Assembly: GCF_036320965.1 (NCBI RefSeq)
Contig: NC_092269.1
Span: 36,335,343-36,399,342 of the forward strand
Direction of reading: 5' to 3'
DNA length: 64,000 nt
Origin: Panulirus ornatus
Taxonomy: Eukaryota; Arthropoda; Malacostraca; Decapoda; Palinuridae
Shown piece after piece: positions 1-11,090 of the stretch. Below the pieces are notes generated by a model, which was not told the DNA's origin, ran no database searches, and saw only the letters and a program-made list of their open reading frames with translations. How positions within the stretch are numbered: the first letter of the stretch is position 1; each line of letters begins with the position of its first letter. The position numbers were made by a program, and so were the translations under genes.

Positions 1-971
1 TTCTCTGTTGCGTCCACTCTGAAGGCTGTACTACAGGGTAACGGATTATTCATACCAAGGGAGTCATAAGGTGTCCATCGTGTAACTGTTACTTAAGATG
101 GTATTGAGCCTCGACCTTGCTTCCCTGTAGAAAGGTGGTGTACTACAGAAGACAGGGGAAGGTGTGCGATCATTTCCCGTTGATGCGTCGCTCCTCTCTA
201 TCCTCCAGGAACAAGACGGTTAAAGCATTCTTTTTTTTTCCCCCTATGATTATAAAGAAATAAATAACGCCAGTGTTTTGAATTTCTTCCGAGTGAGTCT
301 CACGGACGAAGGAGGAACAGCGTGTCGTAAATTCGGCCTCTGGCCCTCCGTGGATTATTTCCGAACAGCGTAGATTATGAAGCCCTCCCGGGCACCGCCG
401 TCTCGCAGGATCCCCGGGAGTCTCCTGTGATCTCCAGTGTGTAATGAAGTTTGTGGGTTAGTGTGGCCTCTCGCTTGATCTATGGCCCGCGCAGCTGAAG
501 TGGGTGGACGAGGAGCCCTCTCTGAAAATCTGAAGGTCCACAGGGCGTTCAAATAGATGGCGGGCGTCGATAATCCTCCTCTGGCCTTGTTGTTATTTCA
601 AAATGCATGTAGTATGTTTTCGAACACCTCCAGAGGGAGTGGGAGAAAAAAAAGAGATAGTGCACAAAGGCTCAAAACGAAAATAGGTTCGTTCGGTTTT
701 ACTCTCTTTTGTGTTTTATTTTTGCGAGGGTTGTTTTGTGGGGTCGAGGTGGTGGAGGGTTGTAGTGCCATCGTCCGGCGGTGTTGTGGAGGTTGTAGTG
801 GGCCCTCATGCTGGTGTTGGGTTTTAGTGGGGGTGTGTTGTGATGATGGCAGTGGCTTCGTGGATTGATATATATATCGTCGTTGATTTGGGCGGACGGA
901 CTTGCTCCTGTGGATGGTGAGGGTAGGGGAGGTTGTTGCTCGTGTTAATGAGGATGATAGTACTTGGATGA
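1..971. other. Unique non-coding stretch, no gene seen
   Basis: Single-copy sequence of mixed composition with short T, A and G runs. Open frames here, including one of about 150 codons on the minus strand at 598-1062, have no recognisable domain and are rich in Ser, Thr, Pro and Gln as expected of chance translation. Nothing supports a gene. Confidence 0.6.
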
Positions 972-1268
972 GCCAGATAACAGATGACCTCATGGTCTGT
1001 GATGAGGTCGTCTGTTGGATGCCATGAGAAAGCCAGACAACAGAACGTTTGATGTCTGTCACAAGGTCATCCGCTGGAGGACCGGGGGAAAGCCAGATAA
1101 CAGAAGACCCGACGGTCTATGACGAGGTGTCATCCGCTGGAGGACGTGGGAAAGCCAGATAACAGAAGACCCGACGGTCTATGACGAGGTGTCATCCGCT
1201 GGAGGACGTGGGAAAGCCAGGTAACAGAAGACCCGACGGTCTATGACGAGGGTCGTCCGCTGGAGGAC
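972..1268. repeat. Minisatellite, about 60-62 bp unit, 5 copies
   Basis: Units begin at 972, 1032, 1092, 1154 and 1216, each opening with GCCAGATAACAG or a close variant and ending near CCGCTGGAGGAC. The last three copies are almost identical and the first two are diverged, so the array probably grew at its right end most recently. Confidence 0.95.
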
Positions 1269-3060
1269 AGTAATGGGATCCTGGATTCCTGATCTGTACG
1301 GGTGGAGACGGTGCTGATAAAGCTCGATGGTGAAGGTTTCAGTGGTTAGTGGAGTGGGGTCGGTGGAGGAGAGGGCGTGTGGGTGTTCATGTGGTATGTG
1401 GTATCCTGGCGTTGCTGCAGGAGGCGCGTCCTCAACCCGTGATGAATCTTCCTTGATGGTGGTGATGGTAGGAAGGTGACCTTCGCGTTCATGACATTGG
1501 TGATGGCGAGGGCGTCCATGTTCCCCGTTGTCGCCATCTCTTCGTACTGGCTGGCGGTACGTGATGGCGCTGAAGGCGGTCACCGTCCTCTCGAAAGACG
1601 GATTCGTGTCTTGTCGCTGTAGCAGCTTCGGCTCTTTTAATTCAGGATCCTTCAGTCGCTGCGTAATCTTGCTACCGTTAGTGGTGGCGTCGCCACACCA
1701 CCCCACCGTTGCTGTTACCGTTGCGCTGCTACTGTTGCTGCTGCTGCTGTTGCAAGGATCTTCTGTATCTTCACATGTAGCGTAGTGCGGGGGCCGGCCC
1801 TTGGTACACGATCCCACCGCCTTTGATGGCGTTGAGGAAGGCAATATGTCGAGTCAGTGGGTTGGAATCCCACATCGCTAGACAGGGAGAGGCCACCATC
1901 AAAGTATCCCAACATAATTGCTCCCGGGGAAATTGAAATGTAATCGTGTCTTGCGAATCACTTGGCTCCGGTGGCATCAGACGTGCTGAGGGTGATTGCG
2001 ATGATTAGCTGACAGCTGATTGTGGTGGTGTTGGCCCCGGGCTGCGATTGGACGAGGCTCGGGACTTGTGTGGATGTGGTGTGTAGCGGAGACGCCCCCC
2101 CCCCCCTTGTAAAATGTTTATGGACGGGGTTTTATCTGATATGAACCGCCCGTGATTGGGCACTAGGATTGGAAATTGGTTTCTCGGAATGTCTGGACGG
2201 GTGGGGAGGGGAGGGGCGGGGGGAGAACGTTGGTGAAATCAAACGTTTAGCATTTCGTGGTGGAAACGTGTTGGGGGTCAGGTTTTATGTAGAGCCAAAG
2301 AGGGAAGGAGGGATTGAAAAGGGGGCAGGGGCGGTGGTGGTGGTGGTGTGTGGTGGGAACTTCAGACCCTTGGCGAAGATTGCGTTACATTGATTAGACA
2401 TTTGAAGAGTTATGGTCCGGTTATGAAATATATCACTGGGTGTTATATGAGGACGATGAATTCGAATGTCGCGACCGGATTAGTACGATATTATGAGGTC
2501 GTGCGGCCGAGCGTGCTCGTCCGTCGTACGTCAACTGGTGGGTTAGATCGTAAGTCAACTTGAAATGACTTAGGGAAGTTACATCGGACCCAGCGACTTA
2601 GGGTAGAGGCCTCTAGCCCGGGAAGGGTTTTACTAATACTACATTTAAGAAGTTGAAAAAAAAAAAGAAATGTAGATTCCTTTTTTTTTTTTTTTTAGAA
2701 GTCACGAAAGGACATCAGTTTCGATTCACTCCCTCTCGCTACTTCAGCTCTTGTGCTTCACCTTAGAACACTGTCTTTCGTGACGTGAGAGGAAAGACTT
2801 CACTTCCCTTGGGTCCAGCAGGCACGACGCGGGAGTGTTTGCAAGTTCACTTTATTTAGAAAAGTAACAAAAGAAAATCTCTACGTGAACTTTAAGTCTC
2901 TTACTGGACCTTAGCAATGTATTAAAAGAATACGTAAATGGAGGTGGGTATTGCTAAAAGAAATCTTGTAACATTTCGTTGCTTGAATATACATATATCT
3001 TAATGTCTCTCATTTTTTTTTTTCATTAACGTTTGATTCGTGATTGCGATATTTCTGTTG
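1269..3060. other. Unique non-coding stretch with homopolymer runs
   Basis: No array or element is seen apart from a C run near 2095-2107 and A and T runs near 2657-2697. Overlapping open frames on both strands at 1179-1980 encode Ser/Thr/Pro-rich or Leu/Val-rich peptides without recognisable domains and are treated as chance. Confidence 0.55.
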
Positions 3061-3171
3061 TTTAATTTGCATTTTTGATGTCGTAACGCATAATGTTCGC
3101 GCTTGTGAGAGAAATGTTTGATTCACGTATATAGGCACCGAAAACGTTTATTTCGCATTTCTCTCATAGTG

Positions 3172-3280
3172 GCGTTTAATTTGCATTTGTGACCAACGTT
3201 TAATTCTTATTTGTGACCAACGTTTAATTCGCATTTGTGACCAGCGTTTAATTCGCATTTGTGACCAACGTTTAATACTC
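3172..3280. repeat. Short minisatellite, about 24 bp unit
   Basis: The motif CGTTTAATTCGCATTTGTGA recurs about four to five times. Degenerate relatives (CGTTT followed by TTCGCA) extend outward from about 3060 to 3400, suggesting an older decayed array around a younger core. Confidence 0.9.
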
Positions 3281-3808
3281 ATGGATGACTGTCGTGTAGT
3301 TCGCACGTATGACATGGCCACACGTGCGAACGTTTCATTCGCATTTGCTAAGGATAACGTTCGGTTCGCACGTACGACGTGGAGACGTTTAAGTCATGTT
3401 TCGTACGTGATAAAAAGGGATGTAGCGGGCGAGAGTCCCTGCCTCCTCCCGGTCTTGTGTGCAACAGACCCCGTCCCAATCAAAACTTGGGTCCCCACTT
3501 TTGGCAAAACCCACAACTTTGTGTAAGAGAACCAACAGATTTTGGCGTCCGTGTTGACATGTGCTTATTAAGCCAACAGAGAGCGCGGGTGTAATTCTTA
3601 GGTGTGGAAAGCAGGAGGAGGAGGAGGAGGAAGAGTTGGAGGGAGAATGGGAAGTGAAATAGAGTCAGTTTCTTTTTTGTTATGGGTCATGTACTTATTT
3701 TGCCTCGTGTATTGGTGGAATATTTTTTTTTTTTATCTTTTGTTTGGATTGTATATGTGCGTAGGTGTTATTTGTGTGTTTTGGTGTGTGTGTGTGTATT
3801 AAGTTCAT

Positions 3809-3810
<2 letters not shown>

Positions 3811-3858
<48 letters not shown>
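3811..3858. repeat. (GT)n microsatellite, left arm of inverted pair
   Basis: About 24 perfect GT units. A (CA)n tract of similar length lies 59 bp downstream, so the two tracts are complementary in inverted orientation. Confidence 0.98.
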
Positions 3859-3861
<3 letters not shown>

Positions 3862-3915
3862 GGAGAGAGTTTTACACTTGTGTTGCCCCCGTCTCTTAAC
3901 AGTTTGTCTTCATTG

Positions 3916-3917
<2 letters not shown>

Positions 3918-3961
<44 letters not shown>
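3918..3961. repeat. (CA)n microsatellite, right arm of inverted pair
   Basis: About 22 perfect CA units. The tract directly abuts the distal end of the minus-strand SINE that occupies about 3961-4130, so it can be read as the SINE's (GT)n tail. Confidence 0.98.
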
Positions 3962-3963
<2 letters not shown>

Positions 3964-4130
3964 CATCCTAATCCTGGTACCCATTTATCAGCCAGTCTCA
4001 AAGGGAGGATGAACACCTAGGTTGTCTGTGGTCCGTCCGCCGCTCCCAAGACTCGAACCCGGGGTGGGCCCGTGCATGAATCATGGTTAGCGACGCTAAC
4101 CACCACACCGTTAATGGAACCCCCTCGTGT
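3961..4130 (-). mobile_element. tRNA-derived SINE, copy 1
   Basis: Read on the minus strand, the element shows an RNA polymerase III box-A-like segment around 4100-4110 within GGTGTGGTGGTTAGCG, and a near-canonical box B, GGGTTCGAGTC, at 4050-4060. The non-tRNA body shares ordered motifs with the copy at 30187: CCACAG, then TGTTCATC, then ATGGGTACCAGG. The body then ends at a (GT)n tail. tRNA-derived SINEs of this kind are common in arthropods. Family name and exact ends are not determined. Confidence is high for a SINE and moderate for the boundaries. Confidence 0.85.
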
Positions 4131-4284
4131 GAGAGAGCAAGTAATGCGCATCATCCTGCGTTCTTTTCGTTTTATTATTCCCACTTTCACTTTCTCTCTG
4201 TGTGGAGGAAGTTTCAAGAACTTTAAGTCGAGGGCTTTACTAAATTATTCTCTCTGCTGCTCTCACTAGAAGCAAGGGATGTGC

Positions 4285-4640
4285 CTCGTCAGGGAGAACA
4301 TCAGCGAACAGAGACAGGTGTTATTCACCAGGGAGAACATTAGTGAACAGACAGCTGTTCTTCATCAGAGAGAACATCAGGGGACAGACAGGTGTTCCAC
4401 ATCAGGGGACAGACAGCTGTTCCTCATCAGGGAGAACATCAGGGGACAGACAGGTGTTCCACATCAGGGGACAGACAGCTGTTCCTCATCAGGGAGAACA
4501 TCAGGGGACAGACAGGTGTTCCACATCAGGGGACAGACAGGTGTTCTTCATCAGGGAGAACATCAGGGGACAGACAGGTGTTCCACATCAGGGGACAGAC
4601 AGCTGTTCCCCAGGGAGAACATCAGCGAGCAGGGACATCT
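4285..4640. repeat. Minisatellite, 62-bp dimeric unit
   Basis: The marker GGTGTTCC recurs at 4391, 4453, 4515 and 4577, giving an exact 62-bp spacing. Each unit is itself two related half-units built on ACATCAGGGGACAGACAG and ATCAGGGAGAACATCAGG. Half-unit variants (AGCTGTTCC versus AGGTGTTCC) alternate, so this is a dimeric higher-order repeat. Open frames of about 200 codons through it are repeat translations, not genes. Confidence 0.95.
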
Positions 4641-4751
4641 CATCCCCTCGTCATCCCCCTGTCAGTTCGACCCGAGCACGGCGACACGACCTCTTAGGTA
4701 TGATGGTCGTGCTCAAGGGTTGGGTCGTGCCCTTCAAGAACCTCCTCCCCA

Positions 4752-4753
<2 letters not shown>

Positions 4754-4818
<65 letters not shown>
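4754..4818. repeat. (CA)n microsatellite
   Basis: About 32 uninterrupted CA units. Confidence 0.98.
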
Positions 4819-4819
<1 letters not shown>

Positions 4820-5023
4820 GAGGTCAATCCATGGGTAGGAACCATCTCCTCTCACTCACAAAACTGTGGAGAGGTCAGCTTTCTCCCTCATTCACGAAAC
4901 CGTCGCCGTAAACCATGTCTCTCCCTCCTTCCCTCCCATTCACAGAATTCCTCTGTAGACAAACAGTGAAACAATGATGGCCGATGATTCCTCCCTCTCT
5001 CTCCCTCTCCTTCCCCACATTGT

Positions 5024-5481
5024 GGGGGCCCGGGTATAGAACCCGGGGTCCCTGGGTCACTGCCGTGGACGTAAGGGGCCCCGGGTATAGAATCCAGGGT
5101 CCCTGGGTCACTGCCGTGGACGTAAGGGGGCCCGGGTATAGAATCCGGGGTCCCTGGGTCACTGCCGTGGACGTAAGGGGGCCCGGGTATAGAATCCGGG
5201 GTCCCTGGTCACTGCCGTGGACGTAAGGGGGCCCGGGTATAGAACCCGGGGTCCCTGGGTCACTGCCGTGGACGTAAGAGGGCCCGGGTATAGAATCCAG
5301 GGTCCCTGGGTCACTGCCGTGGACGTAAGGGGGCCCGGGTATAGAATCCGGGGTCCCTGGGTCACTGCCGTGGACGTAAGGGGGCCCGGGTATAGAATCC
5401 GGGGTCCCTGGTCACTGCCGTGGACGTAAGGGGGCCCGGGTATAGAAACCGGGGTCCCTGGGTCACTGCCGTGGACGTAAG
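5024..5481. repeat. 51-bp minisatellite with 203-bp higher-order repeat
   Basis: Nine units, each with CGGGTATAGAA then a GGTCCCTGG block and CACTGCCGTGGACGTAAG. Unit starts (CGGGTATAG) lie at 5031, 5082, 5133, 5184, 5234, 5285, 5336, 5387 and 5437. The diagnostic bases after TATAGAA run CCC, TCCA, TCCG, TCCG and then repeat the same four-unit order. The fourth unit of each block has one G deleted, so the block is 203 bp and occurs twice before a ninth partial start. Because 51 is divisible by three, several frames stay open across it. That explains the Gly/Pro-rich peptides drawn on both strands. Confidence 0.97.
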
Positions 5482-6009
5482 AGGAGGAGGAGGAGGAGGC
5501 CGATAGATGCGAGGGAGGAGCTCCCGCAGACACACACTCTTCTCTATTACGACCTCCCTAATAAAAGACAACTCTCGGGTATACACCCGTTTTATCGACC
5601 ACTCCTGGCCTTTAACGGCGGCCATTTTCTGCGGTTTATGGCCTTTTATTATAATTGGTATCAGAGGTAAGATAGTGCTTAACCTGAGGGTTAGAGGGGG
5701 GCCCTTTTTTATATATATATATATATATTTAATGCCATCCGGTCCGTGATGGTACCCTACGCATAGATTTATATGACGCGTTTTTGTTTGAAGAAAACGG
5801 GTGTCGTTCTTTGTGTGTCTATAGTGGTCGTTGTGTTTATGGATTTGTATGACTCGGTTTTGTGCCGAGAAAAAGGGCTGGGGTTTTTTAGGTTTATGTT
5901 CTTGGTTGTAGTTATGAATTTATATGACGCCTGGAGTGCGAGTTTCTTTGTTGTTTTTGTTATTTTGTTACTGGTATTGTACGTATATATTCATTGCTCA
6001 TGTCATTGA

Positions 6010-6012
<3 letters not shown>
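5482..6012. other. Unique non-coding stretch
   Basis: A short (TA)n near 5709-5729 and T-rich sequence with a few diverged repeats of a TTTATATGACGC-like motif at about 5769, 5843 and 5918. No gene seen. Confidence 0.55.

Positions 6013-6084
<72 letters not shown>
6013..6084. repeat. (AT)n microsatellite
   Basis: About 36 perfect AT units, self-complementary and able to extrude as a hairpin. Confidence 0.98.
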
Positions 6085-6086
<2 letters not shown>

Positions 6087-6292
6087 CTGCATTGTAGTAT
6101 TTTACATATGGTTTTATTGACGAAATGGTCACTTGTATTTTTTCACATTGTTTGGTGCCACTTTATATTTATTAGTTAACAAATGAATTTTGTAGATTTA
6201 TTGTTTGTGTGATGGAATAAATCGGTACATGGTTGTAAAAATAGGCGTTATATATCGGTGTTTTATATGGATAACGTAACTCATGGTGAGAG

Positions 6293-6298
<6 letters not shown>

Positions 6299-6370
<72 letters not shown>
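6299..6370. repeat. (TA)n microsatellite
   Basis: About 36 perfect TA units, the same length as the AT tract 215 bp upstream. The sequence between them and on to 6911 is AT-rich and shows no gene. Confidence 0.98.
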
Positions 6371-6373
<3 letters not shown>

Positions 6374-6907
6374 GCAGATTTAAAGCATGCAAGACACAGC
6401 TACTGTTGTGGTAAGGTAGAGACTAACAACTCGTTGCTAATTTAGAATTGTATGGTAGTTGTAGTTCAGGAAATGGCTGTTAGAATCCCTCCGTTGTTAT
6501 TGAAGGTCGTTGTTCATTAGGGTCGGCAGGAGGTTGTCATGGCTGTGGCTTGTTAAGTCGCGTGAGTTGTCGGGGCACTGTGTTGTTTGAAGGTCAGGAG
6601 GTGTCTACCGGCCCGGCCTGTTATTGGATGTTGTTACAACTGGGTAGTCTGGTGGAGAGTAGTTGATGCGAAGGAAGAGCGGTGGTTTTAATCGCGTTGT
6701 TTCGTCCCGCAGTGAAGGGTTATGGAAACTAGACGAAAGGTTGTGAGGCTGAGAGGCCAACATTAGCATAACTCTCCTTATTGCGAGAGGTCACAGAGGT
6801 GTATGTGGAAGACAATATAAAGAGTTGCAAAACGCGTTCTCTTGAACCTTGGACCGTTCAACAGAGAAGCAGCAGTTTGAGTCTGCTGCCCTCCTGGCAC
6901 TGCACAA

Positions 6908-6911
<4 letters not shown>
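6371..6911. other. Unique non-coding stretch
   Basis: No repeats or coding signal recognised. Confidence 0.5.

Positions 6912-6992
<81 letters not shown>
6912..6992. repeat. (CT)n microsatellite
   Basis: About 40 perfect CT units, followed by a short imperfect CT stretch to about 7008. Confidence 0.98.
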
Positions 6993-6995
<3 letters not shown>

Positions 6996-7137
6996 GTTTC
7001 TCTCTCTCTATCCAGCCATGCGCTGTCCTGCATGACGGCGGTATGCGACGTATTCCTCCGCACGCCTTCCTACATGACAGTGTGTTGTATACACACTCCA
7101 CTCCACGCTGCATCATGCCCCCACACCCTCACCTCCA

Positions 7138-7182
7138 CTCCTCCTCCTCCTCCTCCTCCTCCTCCTCCTCCTCCTCCTCCTT
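7138..7182. repeat. (CTC)n trinucleotide tract
   Basis: About 14 CTC units followed by a short CAG run. Confidence 0.97.
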
Positions 7183-7866
7183 CTCAGCAGCAGCAGGAAC
7201 AGCAGGTGGCACCTCCCACTGACTCCCGGTGGCTCAACAAACCTCACATCTGCCAGGTCGTCGGCTGCTGTTTCCCCGCGACGGCGTACTCCAGCTTATC
7301 ACTTTTATCTGGTCTGGTGTGGCACCGTTTACTCCCTCGACGATGCTCATGTCTTCTTTACTCTTTGCTGCGCCGCTGTGGTGAAGGAGGGAACACAACA
7401 ACACCACTGTCCCCACTTCGAGGCGTCCCCCACCCCACGCCAGCGGCGCAGGAGGAGGGAGGAGGAGGAGGAGGAGGCGGGAAGCGACAGATCACACTTT
7501 TCGCGCCTTATAGCTTTCTCACCCTCCCCTCTTCCCCTCCCTGCTCCCCTTCCCAACTGTTGGTTGGTGGCGATAAGGGGACCGACCCTCAGACAGTCCC
7601 GGGGGCCACTGGGGGAGAAGGGAGGAGGTGTGTCTAATGGACGGTGACGTGCTGGAGGTACGGTAGTGACGGTGAGGGTAAGGTACGAAGGCTAGAAACC
7701 CTCAAGGATACGTTAAGGGCGTGAGGGAGGAGGGAAGGGAAGGATGGAAGAATAGGAGGAACACAAGGGAAGGAAAAGATGGGAAGGGACGAACCGGGGA
7801 GGGGTGGTATTTCTAAGAGGACGAAGATAACAGAGGTGGAGGAAAAGGATAGGTATTAGAATACTC

Positions 7867-7870
<4 letters not shown>
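7183..7870. other. GC-rich stretch, no gene recognised
   Basis: A plus-strand open frame crosses from 6849 to 7637, but it is made of Ser-Leu and Pro runs from the flanking repeats plus anonymous sequence, and overlapping frames are open on both strands. No domain is visible. A GGA-rich run lies near 7448-7475. Confidence 0.5.

Positions 7871-7925
<55 letters not shown>
7871..7925. repeat. (GA)n microsatellite
   Basis: About 27 perfect GA units. Confidence 0.98.
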
Positions 7926-7931
<6 letters not shown>

Positions 7932-8090
7932 GACATTTGCAGTGGTAGAAGCGACGCCTATGAGGCCCGCGGGGGTGAGTCGCTGTACCCACCGATTTAT
8001 CACGGGCACTGCATTTGTGTCGACACGACAAATACGTGTTACATATCCCACCACGGGAATATGAACATCATCCCCGGATTCTAGGAACCC

Positions 8091-8118
8091 TGTGTGTGTG
8101 TGTGTGTGTGTGTGTGTG
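8091..8118. repeat. (TG)n microsatellite
   Basis: About 14 TG units within otherwise anonymous sequence between 7926 and 8390. Confidence 0.97.
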
Positions 8119-8387
8119 AGTGTATCACCCTGGTTGGAATCCATTCCTAAGACTGGAATAAAGATCTGCGGTGGAGGAGGAGAGTGGGGAGCCAGACGAG
8201 CCGCTGGCCGCCCCACTCCCCTTCCTGACGGGAGGCATCGCTTGAGTTAATAGCTTTGAATGAATTCCAGATTCCCAAGCATTTTACCCCCGAGAATTTA
8301 CGGAATTGTTATTGTATCAGAGGAGCCACTGTCGGGTAAGTCAAGATATATGCCACGGCTCCCAGTGGCACGTTTCAGCCCGATAGA

Positions 8388-8390
<3 letters not shown>

Positions 8391-8450
<60 letters not shown>
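8391..8450. repeat. (CT)n microsatellite, left arm of inverted pair
   Basis: Thirty perfect CT units. A longer (AG)n tract begins 64 bp downstream in complementary orientation. Confidence 0.98.
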
Positions 8451-8452
<2 letters not shown>

Positions 8453-8510
8453 TGACTGGAAGACATCTAAACTCGCATGGATGCTGTGTGTGTGTGTGCG
8501 TGTTTTTGTG

Positions 8511-8514
<4 letters not shown>

Positions 8515-8587
<73 letters not shown>
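8515..8587. repeat. (AG)n microsatellite, right arm of inverted pair
   Basis: About 36 perfect AG units, complementary to the CT tract at 8391-8450. Confidence 0.98.
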
Positions 8588-8590
<3 letters not shown>

Positions 8591-8641
8591 TAATTACTTA
8601 TTTGTACTCTATGGGGAGGGAGTTTTAGAATCTTGGGGCCC

Positions 8642-8645
<4 letters not shown>

Positions 8646-8700
<55 letters not shown>
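8646..8700. repeat. (TG)n microsatellite
   Basis: About 27 perfect TG units, the third long dinucleotide tract within 310 bp. Confidence 0.98.
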
Positions 8701-8702
<2 letters not shown>

Positions 8703-8856
8703 ACTTACCTCCGGCGAGTGTGGTTCAGGAAGCCGGCAGTGTTAGTAAACATTTAGGCTGCTGGGAAGTGGGATAAGATAAGGACGGGCTTGGACTGAAG
8801 AGGATGAGCTCGATGAGAGGGAAGGAGGAGGCAGGCGTCTCTCCAAGACTCTTACC

Positions 8857-8862
<6 letters not shown>

Positions 8863-8919
<57 letters not shown>
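8863..8919. repeat. (GA)n microsatellite
   Basis: About 28 perfect GA units. The next 660 bp hold a short GA run near 9101, a G run near 9114-9124 and no gene. Confidence 0.98.
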
Positions 8920-8923
<4 letters not shown>

Positions 8924-9583
8924 CCCTCTGTATGTGTGAAGTCCCCTTCTCCCCCCTCTTCCCCCAGCATGTACGTAGCCGGGAGTGGAGGTGAGCAGCT
9001 GAGTGAGTTAAGTTATCTTGGTGAACGTATTGGAATTTTTTATGGGATTGGGCGGGTCTGTTTGTGGGGGTGACGTGCGTGGGCGTGGAAGTGGGGCGAG
9101 AGAGAGAGAGAAAGGGGGGGGGGGAGGATTTTTGCGTTGGTTGGGTGGTTGTGTCACGTGATATATCGGGCGGGCATGGTGAGTTAAAGGCTCAGGGTAG
9201 TTTAGGATGTTGTGAGTAAGTAAGTGTTGTGGTTGGGCAGGATCACCTGAGTCTTTGGGATGGCTGAATGTGTGACTTCAGGAGGTGGGGTTTGGTACGT
9301 GATGTTTTGGTGTTGGTCATTATTTGCACGGCTCCGGGACTCCATTGTTGGGCCTCCTGCACAGGTTCGAGGCTGCACCCCACGCTGAAGCAAAGGGGGG
9401 AAGAATGGTCGTCTCTTCTTCGGAGCGAAGATGAGATCCTCATTGAGACTGCACGTTCTCTTCACATTCATTGACGACCATCCTTCGCTCGCTCGGGAAA
9501 ACCACTTGCAGGCGGAGTTCTGATATAACACCTAGGATCTCACAGGATCAGATGTAAGGATTGGCGCCGAGCAAAATTGGAGG

Positions 9584-9585
<2 letters not shown>

Positions 9586-9670
<85 letters not shown>

Positions 9671-9672
9671 TT
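9586..9672. repeat. (AT)n microsatellite with one TG interruption
   Basis: A long AT tract interrupted once by TG near 9651 and resuming to about 9672. Confidence 0.97.
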
Positions 9673-11090
9673 CTCGCTTGATGTGATTTTCCACCACGTC
9701 ACCTTCGCATCCCTCTACCCCATTCCCAACCCCACCTTACCCTCTTTTAGCCCCGTTCCTAACGCTTTGTCTCCTTCTTACCCCCCCCTTTTGTCCCATT
9801 TCCCACCCCCTTTGTCCCATTTCCCACCCCCCCCCCCCACCTCTATCGCCACCTTAACCACCTCCAAAATCACACGTAAATTCCCCCCCTTTACTCACCC
9901 TTTCGTCGTCTGCCACATTAATATTCAAGGTTGGCTGTGGCAGCCAGTAAGAGCCGTCTGGGCCGGGGTGACCCGGCGGGCGGGTGTACCTTAACATATT
10001 CTCAGAGTTTCCTGCACTGGAAATATATTTTGGCTTGCTCTCCCTCTCTACCGGCCTCCCCCCGCGCTCGCTCGCTCTCTCTCTCTCTCTCTCAAGCCGT
10101 TGCGCTAAGCTTGCGTCATCGCTCACGATAACTTTCCCTTAAGCTTATCTGATGATTCGCTCCCGCTGACGATTGCAGCGCCCTGAGGTCGCGGGATGGA
10201 GGTATTGTACGTTCAGGGACGAGTTTGTTGCGAGACGGAAGTAATGTACTTTGTAATTTTAAGTACAGGAGGGTGGATTTCAAATGATCATATTCGCTTC
10301 TTAACTTCTTAAGTTATCTCAACTCAAGTTCTTGAATTTTGACCTAAAAATTTTTTTGAAAGCTATGAGATTCAATAGTTATTTTGTTTTAGGTAAAAGC
10401 TTAAGTAAGTACAGGCGTAATTGGAACTCTTTTTTTTTAAGTTCAAGGGTGTGATTTTAAGTACTCAGGCCTTAGCTGTTGTATTCAACTGGTTTAAGTT
10501 GTCGTAAACAAGCGTTTCATGTGTCGTGTTCTCTTATGATCATAATCATTCTCTCTTGAATATATCGGTAAAAATCTGTTCATTTACTGCGATTTTACAT
10601 AAAAGGCGCTTCCCATGATCTGTTTAGTTCTGTCAAAGCTCGTGTTTATATACTGGAATTTTCTATAAAAGACACTACCCATTTTCTGTGTCGTTCCATA
10701 AAAGTGTGCCTCTATTTACTGCGGATTTCCATAAAGAGAAATTTCCCATTTTCTGTATAGATTCACAAATGTGTGTGTGTATGCGTATATATTTTTACCT
10801 CGGGTTTTCCATATTGAAAAAAGAAAGAAGAAAAGACATTTCCCGTTTTCTGTCCGTCCCTGGTTGGGCGAGGTGGAAGGCGGGTGGGGGAGCAGCGCGG
10901 TGTATGACGCGAACGGAGATAAATGTATCACTTTAAGCCGTGCCTGATAAATGTACTTCCGCCAAGCTCCAGGAAACTTAAGGTCTGGCGAGAGCGTCAA
11001 TTTGTCGAGGAGGACCGCATCATGCATACTGCTAAGGCTGCTCCTGCTGCCGGAGAGAGGGAGGCGCGCGCCGCGGCGCTGCCACCCTGC
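9673..11090. other. Unique stretch, pyrimidine-rich then AT-rich
   Basis: The first 300 bp are C-rich with C runs. A short (CT)n lies at about 10073-10093. From 10230 to 10800 the sequence is AT-rich and anonymous, with a loose recurrence of a CCCATTTTCTGT-like motif near 10677, 10745 and 10840. No coding exon recognised. Confidence 0.5.

Noticed and set aside
4285..4640. CRISPR-like regular repeats
   Set aside because: Units are contiguous without unique spacers and the context is eukaryotic; it is a minisatellite.
6849..7637. Plus-strand open frame of 262 codons
   Set aside because: It is mostly Ser-Leu from (CT)n and Pro from (CTC)n plus anonymous sequence; no domain and overlapping open frames on the other strand.
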